NCBI GenBank assembly: GCA_021805275.1
Contig: JAJZFQ010000131.1
Coordinates: forward strand, 1-64,000
Source: Pseudomonadota bacterium
Lineage (GTDB): Bacteria; Pseudomonadota; Gammaproteobacteria; Steroidobacterales; Steroidobacteraceae
DNA: 64,000 nt
Direction: 5' to 3'
Shown here piece by piece: positions 35,695-43,803 of the stretch. Under the pieces are notes generated by a model that was not told the origin of the DNA, did not search any database, and saw nothing but the letters and a program-made list of their open reading frames with translations. The position numbers and the translations under genes were made by a program. Position 1 is the stretch's first letter, and each line of letters opens with the position of its first letter.

Positions 35695-35757
35695 GTCCGC
35701 CGCTCGCGCCGATTGCTGATGCGCTACCATCGCGACGGATGCGCACGGGATGAAACG

Positions 35758-36459
35758 ATGGACATCATCGGTCTGATCGGCGGGATGAGCTGGGAGTCGA
35801 CGGTGACGTACTACCAGGTCATCAACGAGGAGGCGCACCGTCTGCTCGGCGGCCAGCACAACGCGCGCTCCATCCTGCACACGGTCGACTTCGCTGAGAT
35901 CGAGGCCTGTCAGCGGGAAGATCGCTGGGACGACGCTGCGGCGCTGCTCGGCGCCTGCACCCGTTCACTCGTGCAGGCCGGGGCGCGGATCATCGTGCTG
36001 TGCACCAACACGATGCACAAGGTCGCCCCGGCAATCGCCGCCGCCGCCGGAGCCGCCGAGTTCATCCATATCGCCGATCCGACGGCAGCGGAAATCCGCC
36101 GCCGGGGCCTGTCGCGCGTGGCGCTGCTCGGCACCCGCTACACCATGGAGCAGGATTTCTATCGCGGCCGGCTGGAGGAGAGGGGGCTGCGGGTCATGCT
36201 GCCGCAGCAAGCCGAGCGCAAGGTGATCCACCACATGATCTACGAGGAACTGTGTCACGGCCGCGTCACCTCGGCGGCGCGTGAGGCCCTCGGCGCGATC
36301 ATCCAGTCGCTGCGCGGCGAGGGTGCCGAGGGGGTCATTCTCGGCTGCACGGAGCTGGGGCTGCTGCTCGCAGCGGATGAACCGGGGGTCGCGGTATTCG
36401 ACACCGCCCGGCTGCATGCGCTGGCGGCGGTGCACGCCGCGCTCGGCAAGCCGGCGTGA
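35758..36459 (+). CDS. Aspartate/glutamate racemase family protein
   Basis: A 233-residue two-domain racemase. It has the N-terminal IGLIGGMSWESTVTYY, the first catalytic Cys82 in VLCTNTMH, and the second in ILGCTELGLL (about residue 195). With both cysteines it should interconvert L- and D-aspartate or a related amino acid without cofactor; YgeA-like relatives have broad specificity. The ATG giving MDIIGLIGGMSW is chosen by family N-terminus. It is the first ordinary gene after the accessory patch. Confidence 0.9.
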   Translation: MDIIGLIGGMSWESTVTYYQVINEEAHRLLGGQHNARSILHTVDFAEIEACQREDRWDDAAALLGACTRSLVQAGARIIVLCTNTMHKVAPAIAAAAGAAEFIHIADPTAAEIRRRGLSRVALLGTRYTMEQDFYRGRLEERGLRVMLPQQAERKVIHHMIYEELCHGRVTSAAREALGAIIQSLRGEGAEGVILGCTELGLLLAADEPGVAVFDTARLHALAAVHAALGKPA

Positions 36460-36517
36460 GGCACTGGACGGACGGACGGGGCAGGCGAGGCGCGCACGGT
36501 GCGGGGAGCGTGGCGGG

Positions 36518-37498
36518 ATGACTCGGGCGGAATTCGCCATTCTCGGACCCGGCGCTCTCGGCACGATTCTGGCGGCGCACCTGAGGCGCGCCGGGCACAC
36601 GGTGATCGTGCTGGCGCGCGGCGAGAGGGCCCGCGTCCTCGAGCGCGACGGCGCGCGTGTCACGGGTCTGTCCGACATCGCTGTGCCGGTCACCGTGCTG
36701 ACGGACCCGGCATGCCTCGAGGCGGCCGATTGCCTGATCGTCGCGACCAAGACGCCAGGCACCGATGCGGCCCTTGAGCGGCTGCGGCACGTCCGGGTGG
36801 GCGCGGCGTTTTCGGTGCAGAACGGGTTGTTGAAGAACGAGCTGCTGAGGGGGACCTTCGGCGCCGCTTGCGCTCTGGGCGCGCTGGCGAATACCAGCGG
36901 CGAGTTGCTCGCCTCGGGCGAGGCGCTCTTCACGCGCAACGTCAATCTGCTGCTCGGCGAGCTCGACGGTCGCCAGAGCGAGCGGGCGCGGGCCCTGGCG
37001 GGGACCCTTGAGGCCGCCGGGGTGCGTTCGGCGGCCGTGCCCCGCATCCTCTCCTGGGAGTGGAGCAAGTTCGTGGCCTGGCTGCCCATGATGAGCCTGG
37101 CGGTCACGACGCGTCTGGCCACCTGGCGGTATCTGAGCGATCCGGGCAGCGCGCGCGTGCTGGTGCGCATGGCGCGCGAAGCGGCGCTGTTGGCGCGAGC
37201 GGCCGGCATGGAGCTGACCGAGGAGGGGGCGATCCTGCCGCTGCAAGCCATCCTCGGCGGACCGGAGTCGCAGGCGGTCGACTCGGTGCGCGCCGCCGGC
37301 GCGCAGTTCGCCGCCAATGCACCCGGGCACCGCATGTCGGCGCTGCAGGATCTCGAGGCCGGCCGCCCGCTCGAGGTCGAGGAGACCTTTGGCGATGCGG
37401 TGCGCCGGGCCCGGGCCGCCGATGTGGCGGTGCCGCTGATCGAGGCGTTCTATCACCTGGTCGCGGCGATCGATCGTGCGCGACCCCCGCGTCACTGA
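36518..37498 (+). CDS. panE: 2-dehydropantoate 2-reductase family protein (ApbA/PanE)
   Basis: A 326-residue ketopantoate-reductase-like protein. The NADP-binding motif GPGALG is at 10-15 (family consensus GxGAxG). The C-terminal domain has a conserved Lys in SWEWSKFVAW and later VDSVRAAGAQ. Ketopantoate reductase serves pantothenate and CoA synthesis. Several paralogues of uncertain substrate exist, so the symbol is tentative. It follows the racemase by 58 bases and ends at a long perfect hairpin. Confidence 0.78.
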   Translation: MTRAEFAILGPGALGTILAAHLRRAGHTVIVLARGERARVLERDGARVTGLSDIAVPVTVLTDPACLEAADCLIVATKTPGTDAALERLRHVRVGAAFSVQNGLLKNELLRGTFGAACALGALANTSGELLASGEALFTRNVNLLLGELDGRQSERARALAGTLEAAGVRSAAVPRILSWEWSKFVAWLPMMSLAVTTRLATWRYLSDPGSARVLVRMAREAALLARAAGMELTEEGAILPLQAILGGPESQAVDSVRAAGAQFAANAPGHRMSALQDLEAGRPLEVEETFGDAVRRARAADVAVPLIEAFYHLVAAIDRARPPRH

Positions 37499-37541
37499 GA
37501 GCGGCTGGGCGGCGCGGGGTCGGCGCGCCGCCCAGCCGCTC
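37499..37541. terminator. 18-bp perfect hairpin between convergent genes
   Basis: The arms 37499-37516 and 37524-37541 are perfectly complementary over 18 bp, with a 7-base loop GGGTCGG. It starts right after the panE stop codon and includes the first two bases of the DUF748 stop region. No T-run follows on either side. Probably a bidirectional 3'-end structure. Confidence 0.5.
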
Positions 37542-40500
37542 ACTTCATGCGCAGTTTCAGCCGGATGTGCCCGTTCCGGGGCTCACCGGCTTCCTCGGTG
37601 GTGAGGAACACGCGCTTCGCGCCCAGCGCGCCCAGCGCGCCGTGCGCGAGCATCGCATTTTGTACCGCCTGGGCCCGGGCGAGCCCGAGCGCGGCGAGCG
37701 CCCCGGGGTCAGGGCGCACGCTGGGGCGCAACTGCTCGCGTAGCCAGTGCACCTCACTGCGCTCGCGCTCGAGGCGTTTGTCCGGCGGCGGGGGCGTGCC
37801 CGGGTGGGCCGCGCCGGTGGCCGCCGGCGTGGTTGGCTCGAGCGGCAGATGCGGCGGAAAGTGCGGACGCTTCCCGATTCGAGCGCGGTACAAGGCCGTC
37901 AGCTCGCGCAGCTGGCGCGCGGCGTTCAGCGCGCCGAAGCCGCCCGGCGGGGGGCGACGCAGGTGAGCCAGGGCGAGCGCCTCGATGCGCAGGTTCTCGA
38001 TGGCGAGGGCATCCTGGGGTCCGGCCGGCCCTGCCGGGATGTCCACCTGCAGCGCCGGACGGCTCGCCAGTGCCTTCGCGAGCGCCGCGAGACTGGTTGC
38101 GGCGGCGGGCGAGAGCGCCGCCGATCCAGGCTGGAACTCGATGTACTGGGCCTGCGCGGCGCCGGCGAACAGTCTGCCGATCAGGTTGAAGGGTGCGAGC
38201 GCGGCCTTCTCGAGCAGATGCCACAGCATCGTCCAGACGATCGAGGCGATGTGGAAGTCCGGGTTGTCGAGCGAACCGGTGACCGGCAGGTGAATGCGGA
38301 TCACCCCGTTGCGGTCCTTCAGCAGCGCCGTGGCGAGGCGGATCGGCCAGCCGACGCGTTGCTTGCTTGCGCTCGCTCCGCCCCACTCGAGATGATCCAC
38401 GACCACCAAGTGATCGGCGTTGAGCTTGCGATTCTCGATCCGATAGCGGAAGTGCGCGCTCAGGATGCCCTTGGCGATCGCGTAGCCGGCGTAGCGGTCC
38501 GAGTACGGATTGAAGATCGGCAGCTGGATGTTGTCGAATGCCGCGCGGATGTCGGTCTGGCTGCCAAGTCCGTAGGGGTTGAACGAGCCGCTGATCGTCA
38601 CGGGGGAGTACCGGTTGATCACCTGGCCGGCGAGCGCGATGCGCGCGATTGCCGTCTTGTCAGTCGAGACGTTCTCGATGGTGCCGTGCAGATCCTCGAT
38701 GGGCGCCCGGAAGTGCGGCTCGATCGACTCGTCGGCAAAGGTGATCGAGCCATTGACGATCTGCAGGCGCCTCAGCAGCGCCGCGAACGCCGGCGCCGTG
38801 CTCGGCGCGCCGAGCGGCGCGCGCGCCATAGGCGCCGGCTTGCCGGCCGGGGCGACCGCAGCGCGGGGCGAGGCGAGGGCGGCGAGATTCAGCGTGCGGT
38901 TCGGCAGGATGACGATCAGACCCGCCGGCGCGACGAGTTGCGCATCGGCGATCGTCAGGTGCGAGGGACGATAGGCGATGCCATGAACGCTCAGGCGCTG
39001 CCAGCCGAACAGTCCGGTGCCGTTGGCTCGATCGAGCAGGCTCAGATCGCGCAGGTCGAGCTGCCCGTCGAGACGCGCCAGCCGGCCATCCTCCAGATCG
39101 GCGAACAGACGCGCTCCGATGGTGCCGGAGTGAACCTCGGTGCTCGGCGCCAGGGGCGCGTAGGGCACGAAGGGCTGCAGCGGCAGGCGCGCCAGCGACA
39201 CCCACACCGCGGCGCTCTTGCGCGCCGGTGTGACGCGGCCGCTCACCAGCAGGTACGCCCGGGGCGCGAGGCCGGCGCGCAGGGTGAACGGCACGGACCG
39301 CTCGAGGTCGGTGCTCAATGCACGGGCCGTGAGCGAGTACAGCTGGACGGTGAACTGCGCCGCCGGCCTCACCGCGAGGTCGTGCACCGGAACCGTCGCG
39401 TCGCGCAGTTCGAACCGGGCGAGCTGCACCTGCCATTTCGCCGCAGGGGTGCCGGGCGCGCCCGGCAGCGCCGCTGGCACTGCCGGTGCCGCCGGGCTCG
39501 CCGGCTTGCCGCCCGGCAGCCAGCGCAGCAGAGCCAGCTGTCCGTCCGGCTCGCGGTCCATCGGCAAGTGCAGGCCGCGCAGGGCGAGCGAACCGAGCGC
39601 GATCCGGTGCTGTGCCGCCTCGAGCCGGGTGTCACTCAAGACCAGATGCTGCAGGCTCAGGTTCTGGCCGCTCGCCGCCGCGCTGCCACGCAGCTGCACG
39701 CCGGTGATGGCGAGCCGCGCTAGAGAGGCCCCGGGGCTGCTGCCGGGCTGCACGCTGAGTGTGCCGCCCATGGCGCGGATGCTCGCGATGCGCACGGTGC
39801 CGTGCAGCTCGGCGCCGCCCTCGAGCGTGAGCGCCTGCAGCACCAGATCGAGGTTCGAGACGCTCAGGGCGAGCCCGCGGGGGCCTTCGCCGAAGTTGTA
39901 CTGCGCGCTGATGCCGAGCTGGCCGGCGCGTGGGACGAGCGGCAGGTGCGTGGGCAGAAAGTGCGCCAGGTCGCGCAGCGGTGCCGCGGCGAGCGACACC
40001 GTGCCGGAGGAGGCGAGCGGGGTCATCGACACCTGGCCCCACCAGACCATCTGTGCCCCGTCCGCGGTGTTGGCCTTCAGTGCGAACTCACCGCCGGTGC
40101 GTCCCCACGATTTGAAATGCAGCAGACGCAGCGTGATGGGGGCAAGCGTCTCGCGCGCCACGGGCGAGCGCCTGAGGTCGCTGAAGGTCACCTGGCCGCT
40201 GTCGATGCGCAGATCGTCGATGCGGATCTGTGGCGGCGGGCCGCTCGGGGCGGGGTGTGCGGCTTTGGCGCTGGCTGGTGTCCCGAGCGCGGCGAGATTG
40301 AGCGCTCCGTTGGCGCCGATCGCCACGTGGACCTGCGGTGTTTCCAGATCCAGGGCCGTGACGTGATAGACACCGGCGATGAGTGACAGCGGCGCGAGTC
40401 CGACGAACAGCCGTTTCATGCCGATGAGCGGTTGACCGGCCTCGCGCAGATCGATGTCGCGCACCGACACGGTGAAATGCAGTGGGTCGACCGCGATTTG

Positions 40501-40677
40501 CCCGAGCGCAAGCGTCACGCCCGGATGCGACTGCGCCCAGCCGGTCGCATAGGTGCGGATCAGGCGCGGCGCGAGCACATAGCCGGCCCACAGATAGCCG
40601 AGGAACAGCAGCACCAGCGCCGCGCTGGCGATGAGCCAGCGCCGGCCCACCTTGCCCAGCACGCCACGCAGCCTCAT
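37540..40677 (-). CDS. Large DUF748/AsmA-type envelope protein
   Basis: A 1045-residue protein. It has one N-terminal membrane helix (about 13-36), then a long periplasmic part with repeated AsmA/DUF748-like units, e.g. [52 protein letters not shown], and again at about 680-760 ([19 protein letters not shown]). AsmA-type proteins form long grooves that carry lipids between membranes. The C-terminal 150 residues (from [19 protein letters not shown]) look like an OmpA-like or dodecin-free stress-related tail seen in DUF748 proteins, but are Ala/Pro-rich. Start chosen where the basic MRLRGVLGK precedes the helix. Confidence 0.8.
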   Translation of the reverse strand: MRLRGVLGKVGRRWLIASAALVLLFLGYLWAGYVLAPRLIRTYATGWAQSHPGVTLALGQIAVDPLHFTVSVRDIDLREAGQPLIGMKRLFVGLAPLSLIAGVYHVTALDLETPQVHVAIGANGALNLAALGTPASAKAAHPAPSGPPPQIRIDDLRIDSGQVTFSDLRRSPVARETLAPITLRLLHFKSWGRTGGEFALKANTADGAQMVWWGQVSMTPLASSGTVSLAAAPLRDLAHFLPTHLPLVPRAGQLGISAQYNFGEGPRGLALSVSNLDLVLQALTLEGGAELHGTVRIASIRAMGGTLSVQPGSSPGASLARLAITGVQLRGSAAASGQNLSLQHLVLSDTRLEAAQHRIALGSLALRGLHLPMDREPDGQLALLRWLPGGKPASPAAPAVPAALPGAPGTPAAKWQVQLARFELRDATVPVHDLAVRPAAQFTVQLYSLTARALSTDLERSVPFTLRAGLAPRAYLLVSGRVTPARKSAAVWVSLARLPLQPFVPYAPLAPSTEVHSGTIGARLFADLEDGRLARLDGQLDLRDLSLLDRANGTGLFGWQRLSVHGIAYRPSHLTIADAQLVAPAGLIVILPNRTLNLAALASPRAAVAPAGKPAPMARAPLGAPSTAPAFAALLRRLQIVNGSITFADESIEPHFRAPIEDLHGTIENVSTDKTAIARIALAGQVINRYSPVTISGSFNPYGLGSQTDIRAAFDNIQLPIFNPYSDRYAGYAIAKGILSAHFRYRIENRKLNADHLVVVDHLEWGGASASKQRVGWPIRLATALLKDRNGVIRIHLPVTGSLDNPDFHIASIVWTMLWHLLEKAALAPFNLIGRLFAGAAQAQYIEFQPGSAALSPAAATSLAALAKALASRPALQVDIPAGPAGPQDALAIENLRIEALALAHLRRPPPGGFGALNAARQLRELTALYRARIGKRPHFPPHLPLEPTTPAATGAAHPGTPPPPDKRLERERSEVHWLREQLRPSVRPDPGALAALGLARAQAVQNAMLAHGALGALGAKRVFLTTEEAGEPRNGHIRLKLRMK

Positions 40678-40903
40678 ACGCGCCTCGCAACGCCCGATGC
40701 GCGGTCGCGGCGCACCCACAGGTGTCCAGTGCTCATGTTGCTGGTCCGCTCCTCGGCACTCGGTCCGCTCTGCAATGCCCGCGTTCCGTCCTGTGTTCCG
40801 CGCCCTGTGTCGTTGGCGCGCGAGCGCGAGTCTACAATATAATCGGTTGCGACGGACTCGCCGCCGGCGAGGTCATGTCCGCATTGGCGAACCGGAGGCC
40901 TGT

Positions 40904-41329
40904 ATGACCGAGATCACCCCGCTCTACATCGCTCACGCCAAGGCTACCGGCGGACGTGACGGCAGCGCCGCCACCGACGACGGCCGGCTCGCCGTGAAGC
41001 TGTCGGTGCCGAAGGAACTCGGCGGCGCCGGTGGGGAGGGGACCAACCCGGAGCAGCTGTTCGCGGCCGGCTACGCCGCCTGCTTCATCGGCGCGATCAA
41101 GTTTGTCGGCAGCCGCGACAAGGTCGCCGTTGCGGCTGGCACGTCGATCGAGTCCTCGGTCGGCATCGGCCCCATCGCGGCGGGGTTCGGAATCAACGTG
41201 CAGCTGCGGGTGTCGCTGCCTGGCGTGGCGCGCGAGGTGGCCGAGCGTCTGGTGAGCGAGGCGCACAAGGTGTGTCCGTATTCGAACGCGACCCGCGGCA
41301 ACATTGATGTGACACTGATCGTCGTCTGA
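40904..41329 (+). CDS. ohr: Organic hydroperoxide resistance protein Ohr
   Basis: A 141-residue Ohr. The redox cysteines are Cys60 (GYAACFIGA) and Cys124 ([10 protein letters not shown]). The N-terminal [13 protein letters not shown] and [18 protein letters not shown] are Ohr-specific, separating it from the OsmC paralogue near 4.4 kb. It detoxifies organic peroxides using lipoylated partners. A GGAGG lies 5 bases before the ATG. Usually controlled by a MarR-type OhrR; no ohrR is seen nearby. Confidence 0.93.
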   Translation: MTEITPLYIAHAKATGGRDGSAATDDGRLAVKLSVPKELGGAGGEGTNPEQLFAAGYAACFIGAIKFVGSRDKVAVAAGTSIESSVGIGPIAAGFGINVQLRVSLPGVAREVAERLVSEAHKVCPYSNATRGNIDVTLIVV

Positions 41330-41388
41330 TGCGCGCGCGTGCGCCATGGGCAGCGGGCATGCCGCGCGGACCTGCCGCGACCGTCTAG

Positions 41389-41961
41389 ATGGAGGCGTTT
41401 CTCGCCAGCCTCTCGACCGTGGCGATCGCCGAGATGGGCGATCGCACGCAGCTGCTGCTGCTGATGCTGGCGGCGCGCTACCGCCGCCCGTGGCCGATTC
41501 TCTCCGGGATGTTGTGCGGCACGATTGCCAGCGCGGCGCTTGCTGCGCTGGTCGGGGAGCGGCTCGGTCACCTGCTCAGCGGCCGCGTGGTCAACCTGCT
41601 CGTCGGCATCAGCCTGATCGTCATGGCCCTCTGGGAGCTCAAGCCCGAGCGGGCCGATGAGCCGGCCGACGGGGTGCGGCGCGGGGGAATCTTCTGGAGC
41701 ACGCTCGTCACGTTTTTCTTCGCCGAGTTCGGTGACAAGACGCAGCTCGCCACCGCGGTGCTCGCCGCCGCCTACGGCAATTTCACGACCGTGGTCGCGG
41801 GTAGCACCGCCGGGATGGTGCTCGCCTGTGCTCCGGCGGTGTTCATCGGTCACGCGCTCGCCGCGCGTCTGCCGCTCAGGGCCATCCGCATCGTGGCCAG
41901 CCTGCTGTTCCTCGGTCTCGGCATCGTGTTTCTCGTGCGCGCCGCGCAAGGGGCTCTCTGA
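41389..41961 (+). CDS. TMEM165/GDT1 family transporter (Mn/Ca exporter)
   Basis: A 190-residue membrane protein with about six helices in two inverted repeats. Each repeat carries the family motif ExGD(K/R)T: EMGDRT at 15-20 and EFGDKT at about 111-116. These acidic motifs bind divalent cations; bacterial members (MneA) export manganese. I looked for a yybP-ykoY manganese riboswitch in the 60 bases upstream and saw none. It follows ohr by 59 bases. Confidence 0.88.
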   Translation: MEAFLASLSTVAIAEMGDRTQLLLLMLAARYRRPWPILSGMLCGTIASAALAALVGERLGHLLSGRVVNLLVGISLIVMALWELKPERADEPADGVRRGGIFWSTLVTFFFAEFGDKTQLATAVLAAAYGNFTTVVAGSTAGMVLACAPAVFIGHALAARLPLRAIRIVASLLFLGLGIVFLVRAAQGAL

Positions 41962-41994
41962 GGGGGCGCGCGGGACGGCCCGCACGGCTCAGAG
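41956..41994. terminator. Convergent hairpin between transporter and merR
   Basis: CTCTGAG (41956-41962) pairs with CTCAGAG (41988-41994); a smaller GCGGG/CCCGC stem lies inside. It covers the stop codons of both convergent genes. No T-run is present. Confidence 0.4.
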
Positions 41995-42438
41995 GCGAGC
42001 GGACTGGCGCGCCGGTCCCGCCGGCGGGTCCAGGATGTCGAGGCCCTCTGCGCCGAGCGCACGAAGGATGGGGCAGTCGCTCGGCTCGCCGTGGCCGGGA
42101 CAGGCGGCGATCAGCGAGGCAAGCCCACTGCGCATGCGCTCGAGCGCCGCGATGCGCTGCTCGACGTCGGCGAGCTTCGTCTGCGCGGCTCGCTTGACCC
42201 GTGCCACGTCGCGCCCCGTGGAGAGCGTGAGTAGCTCGCGGATCTCCTTCAGCGAGAACCCAAGCGCCTGGGCGCGGCGAATGAAGCGCAGACGCGCCAG
42301 CTCCGCCTCGCTGTAACGGCGGTAACCGGATTGCAGGCGCGCCTTCGGCGCCAGCAGGCCGCTACGCTCGTAGTAGCGGACCGTGTCGATGCGCACCCCG
42401 GCTCGCTTGGCGAGCGCCCCGATGCCGAGCGTTTCCAT
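41989..42438 (-). CDS. MerR-family metal-responsive regulator, CueR-like
   Basis: A 149-residue MerR-type regulator. The winged helix-turn-helix spans about residues 4-70 (IGALAKRAGVRIDTVRYYER, SGYRRYSEAELARLRFI), a dimerisation helix 80-110 follows, and the metal loop is CPGHGEPSDCP with Cys113 and Cys122. The cysteine that divalent-metal sensors (ZntR, CadR, PbrR) have at the start of the dimerisation helix is missing (Val/Ala there), as in Cu(I)/Ag(I) sensors; the loop is one residue longer than in CueR. GGAGGG precedes the ATG. Its promoter has a 20-bp spacer with a palindrome, as MerR activators use. Confidence 0.88.
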   Translation of the reverse strand: METLGIGALAKRAGVRIDTVRYYERSGLLAPKARLQSGYRRYSEAELARLRFIRRAQALGFSLKEIRELLTLSTGRDVARVKRAAQTKLADVEQRIAALERMRSGLASLIAACPGHGEPSDCPILRALGAEGLDILDPPAGPARQSARL

Positions 42439-42468
42439 GCCGGACCCTCCGCGGTGTCGTAAGGGGCC

Positions 42469-42500
42469 AGTCTATCTCCTGGAGCAAGCTCCAGAGTCAA
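42469..42500 (-). promoter_or_regulatory. MerR-type promoter/operator for the merR gene
   Basis: Minus strand: TTGACT (42500-42495), a 20-base spacer, TAGACT (42474-42469). The spacer holds the palindrome CTGGAGC-AA-GCTCCAG (42479-42494). Overlong 19-20 bp spacers with a centred palindrome are the mark of promoters activated by MerR-family proteins through DNA distortion. Confidence 0.75.
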
Positions 42501-42574
42501 GAGTTCTTCGGGACGCCGCTGCGAACGCGGCGCTGGCCCGCCGGGAGCGCGCGCTGGCCTGCGGCCAGTGCGTA

Positions 42575-42606
42575 TTGACCCGGGAGTACGCTCCCAAGAT
42601 TAATCT
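42575..42606 (+). promoter_or_regulatory. MerR-type promoter/operator for the cupredoxin gene
   Basis: Plus strand: TTGACC (42575-42580), a 20-base spacer, TAATCT (42601-42606). The spacer contains GGAG-TAC-GCTCC in exactly the register found in the merR promoter (GGAG at spacer positions 3-6, GCTCC at 10-14). The cupredoxin start codon lies 57 bases further on. Both divergent promoters should therefore answer to the same regulator. Confidence 0.7.
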
Positions 42607-42662
42607 TGCCGACGCGCGTACCGCAGCATGTCGCTCGCCGGGGTGGCGCTTGGAGGAAGCTA

Positions 42663-43463
42663 ATGAACGATACGTCAATCAGCCGCCGGACGTTCCTGGC
42701 GGGTGCCGCGCTCCTCGGTGCCGCGCTGGCGGTGGAGACTGCGGCCGCGGCGGCGTCCCCGGGCCGTGCGAGCGCGGTGCGAGTGCGGTTTCACGGCACG
42801 GGCTTCCAGCCCATGACTGCCGTGCTGCGTCGCGGACAGACGCTGTGGATCGATTCCCTCGCGGCGCAGCCGCTGCAACTGCTCAGCGCCCCTTCGGCGC
42901 CGCAGCGGATCGCACGGTACATCGGGGCCGGCCGAGCGGCCGCGTTGCGCCTCGAGGTGCCGGGTCTGTACCTTCTCTACGATGCGCTCAGCACCCGCTT
43001 TGATCCGGCGGTCCAGCAGGTGGCCGCGCGGCCCGGCTCGCGGCATTTTCCGCTGCCGGCGTACGCGGCGGTGCTGGTTACCGATCCAGACGGTGGCGGC
43101 GTGCCCCTCACCGGCGCAAACGTCAACATCCCCGATACCAGCATGACGTTCCAGCCCTGGGCGCTGGTATGCCGTGCCGGGACTGCGGTGCGCTTCACCA
43201 ACAGTGACATGGACGCGCACGTGGTCCTGCCCGTGCCCGTGCTGGGGCGGGGCGAGTCCGCACCGTTTGCCGCGCTGCCGCTGCCGGCGCACGGGGGGAG
43301 TGGAACCCTTCGCCTCGAGCGGCCCGGCCTGTATCACTACTACTGTCCGCTGCACGCGCGCTATCGGCCGAAGGAGTACACACTCGAGCCGTTGCGCCAG
43401 TTCGCCGGCTTTCCCTTTGTCATGGATGGGCTGGTCGCGGTAGTGCCGCCGGCACCGGTGTGA
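42663..43463 (+). CDS. Tat-exported two-domain cupredoxin
   Basis: A 266-residue protein. A twin-arginine signal SRRTFLAGAALLG (about 7-20) predicts folded export to the periplasm. Two beta-sandwich domains follow (about 38-125 and 135-265). The second carries likely copper ligands His186 (DMDAHVVLP), Cys228 and His231 (YYCPLH), with Met254 as a possible axial ligand; the first domain lacks such a set. GGAGGAAG precedes the ATG. With the divergent MerR regulator it should form a copper- or silver-responsive unit, holding or passing metal in the periplasm. No oxidase or efflux pump is beside it. Confidence 0.75.
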   Translation: MNDTSISRRTFLAGAALLGAALAVETAAAAASPGRASAVRVRFHGTGFQPMTAVLRRGQTLWIDSLAAQPLQLLSAPSAPQRIARYIGAGRAAALRLEVPGLYLLYDALSTRFDPAVQQVAARPGSRHFPLPAYAAVLVTDPDGGGVPLTGANVNIPDTSMTFQPWALVCRAGTAVRFTNSDMDAHVVLPVPVLGRGESAPFAALPLPAHGGSGTLRLERPGLYHYYCPLHARYRPKEYTLEPLRQFAGFPFVMDGLVAVVPPAPV

Positions 43464-43633
43464 GCGGCCGACCCCGCAGCGCCACCGCCCCCCGGCGGAG
43501 CGCTCTGGGTCCCGATCGCCCTGCGCGGCCACCGGCAATGCCCGGCGCTTCTCGGGCACCCCCTCTGCTATGATGGCCCCTGCCGCTGATCACCCCGGGC
43601 GAGGGCCGCAAGGACCCGTGCGGGAGCGGGTGA

Positions 43634-43659
43634 GTCCGCGCACGCGGACACGCGTTTTT
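43634..43659 (+). terminator. Possible intrinsic terminator upstream of the SRP RNA gene
   Basis: GTCCGCG-CA-CGCGGAC (43634-43649) is followed after five bases by TTTTT (43655-43659). It could end transcription from the cupredoxin gene or from a TATGAT-type promoter at 43569. The gap between stem and T-run is longer than usual, and the T-run could instead be part of the SRP RNA promoter. Confidence 0.35.
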
Positions 43660-43668
43660 ATTGGCTGT

Positions 43669-43781
43669 GGTGGCCCGCATCGGCTACTCCGCGACGACCA
43701 GTCGTGAACCCCGTCAGGGCCGGAAGGCAGCAGCGGCAGCGGCGATGTCGGGTGCCGGAGCACCCGCTGGTGCGGGCCGCC
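43669..43781 (+). ncRNA. ffs: 4.5S / SRP RNA
   Basis: The universally conserved SRP domain IV is present: GTCAGGGCCGGAAGGCAGCA (43713-43732), with the GGAA tetraloop and the asymmetric internal loop that bind Ffh. The ends pair: GGTGGCCCGCA (43669-43679) with TGCGGGCCGCC (43771-43781). The resulting length of about 113 nt equals the bacterial short form. It lies 22 bases before dnaX, a common arrangement. The exact 5' end is inferred from base pairing. Confidence 0.88.
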
Positions 43782-43803
43782 TCCCATTCCGGTTTGTGGA
43801 TCC

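Noticed and set aside
37747..39723. Open frame of about 650 codons antisense to the DUF748 gene
   Set aside because: Arg/Gln-rich shadow; the minus-strand frame has a signal helix and recognisable DUF748 blocks.
41330..41388. Manganese (yybP-ykoY) riboswitch ahead of the GDT1-type transporter
   Set aside because: Only about 60 bases are available and the conserved loop sequences are not there.
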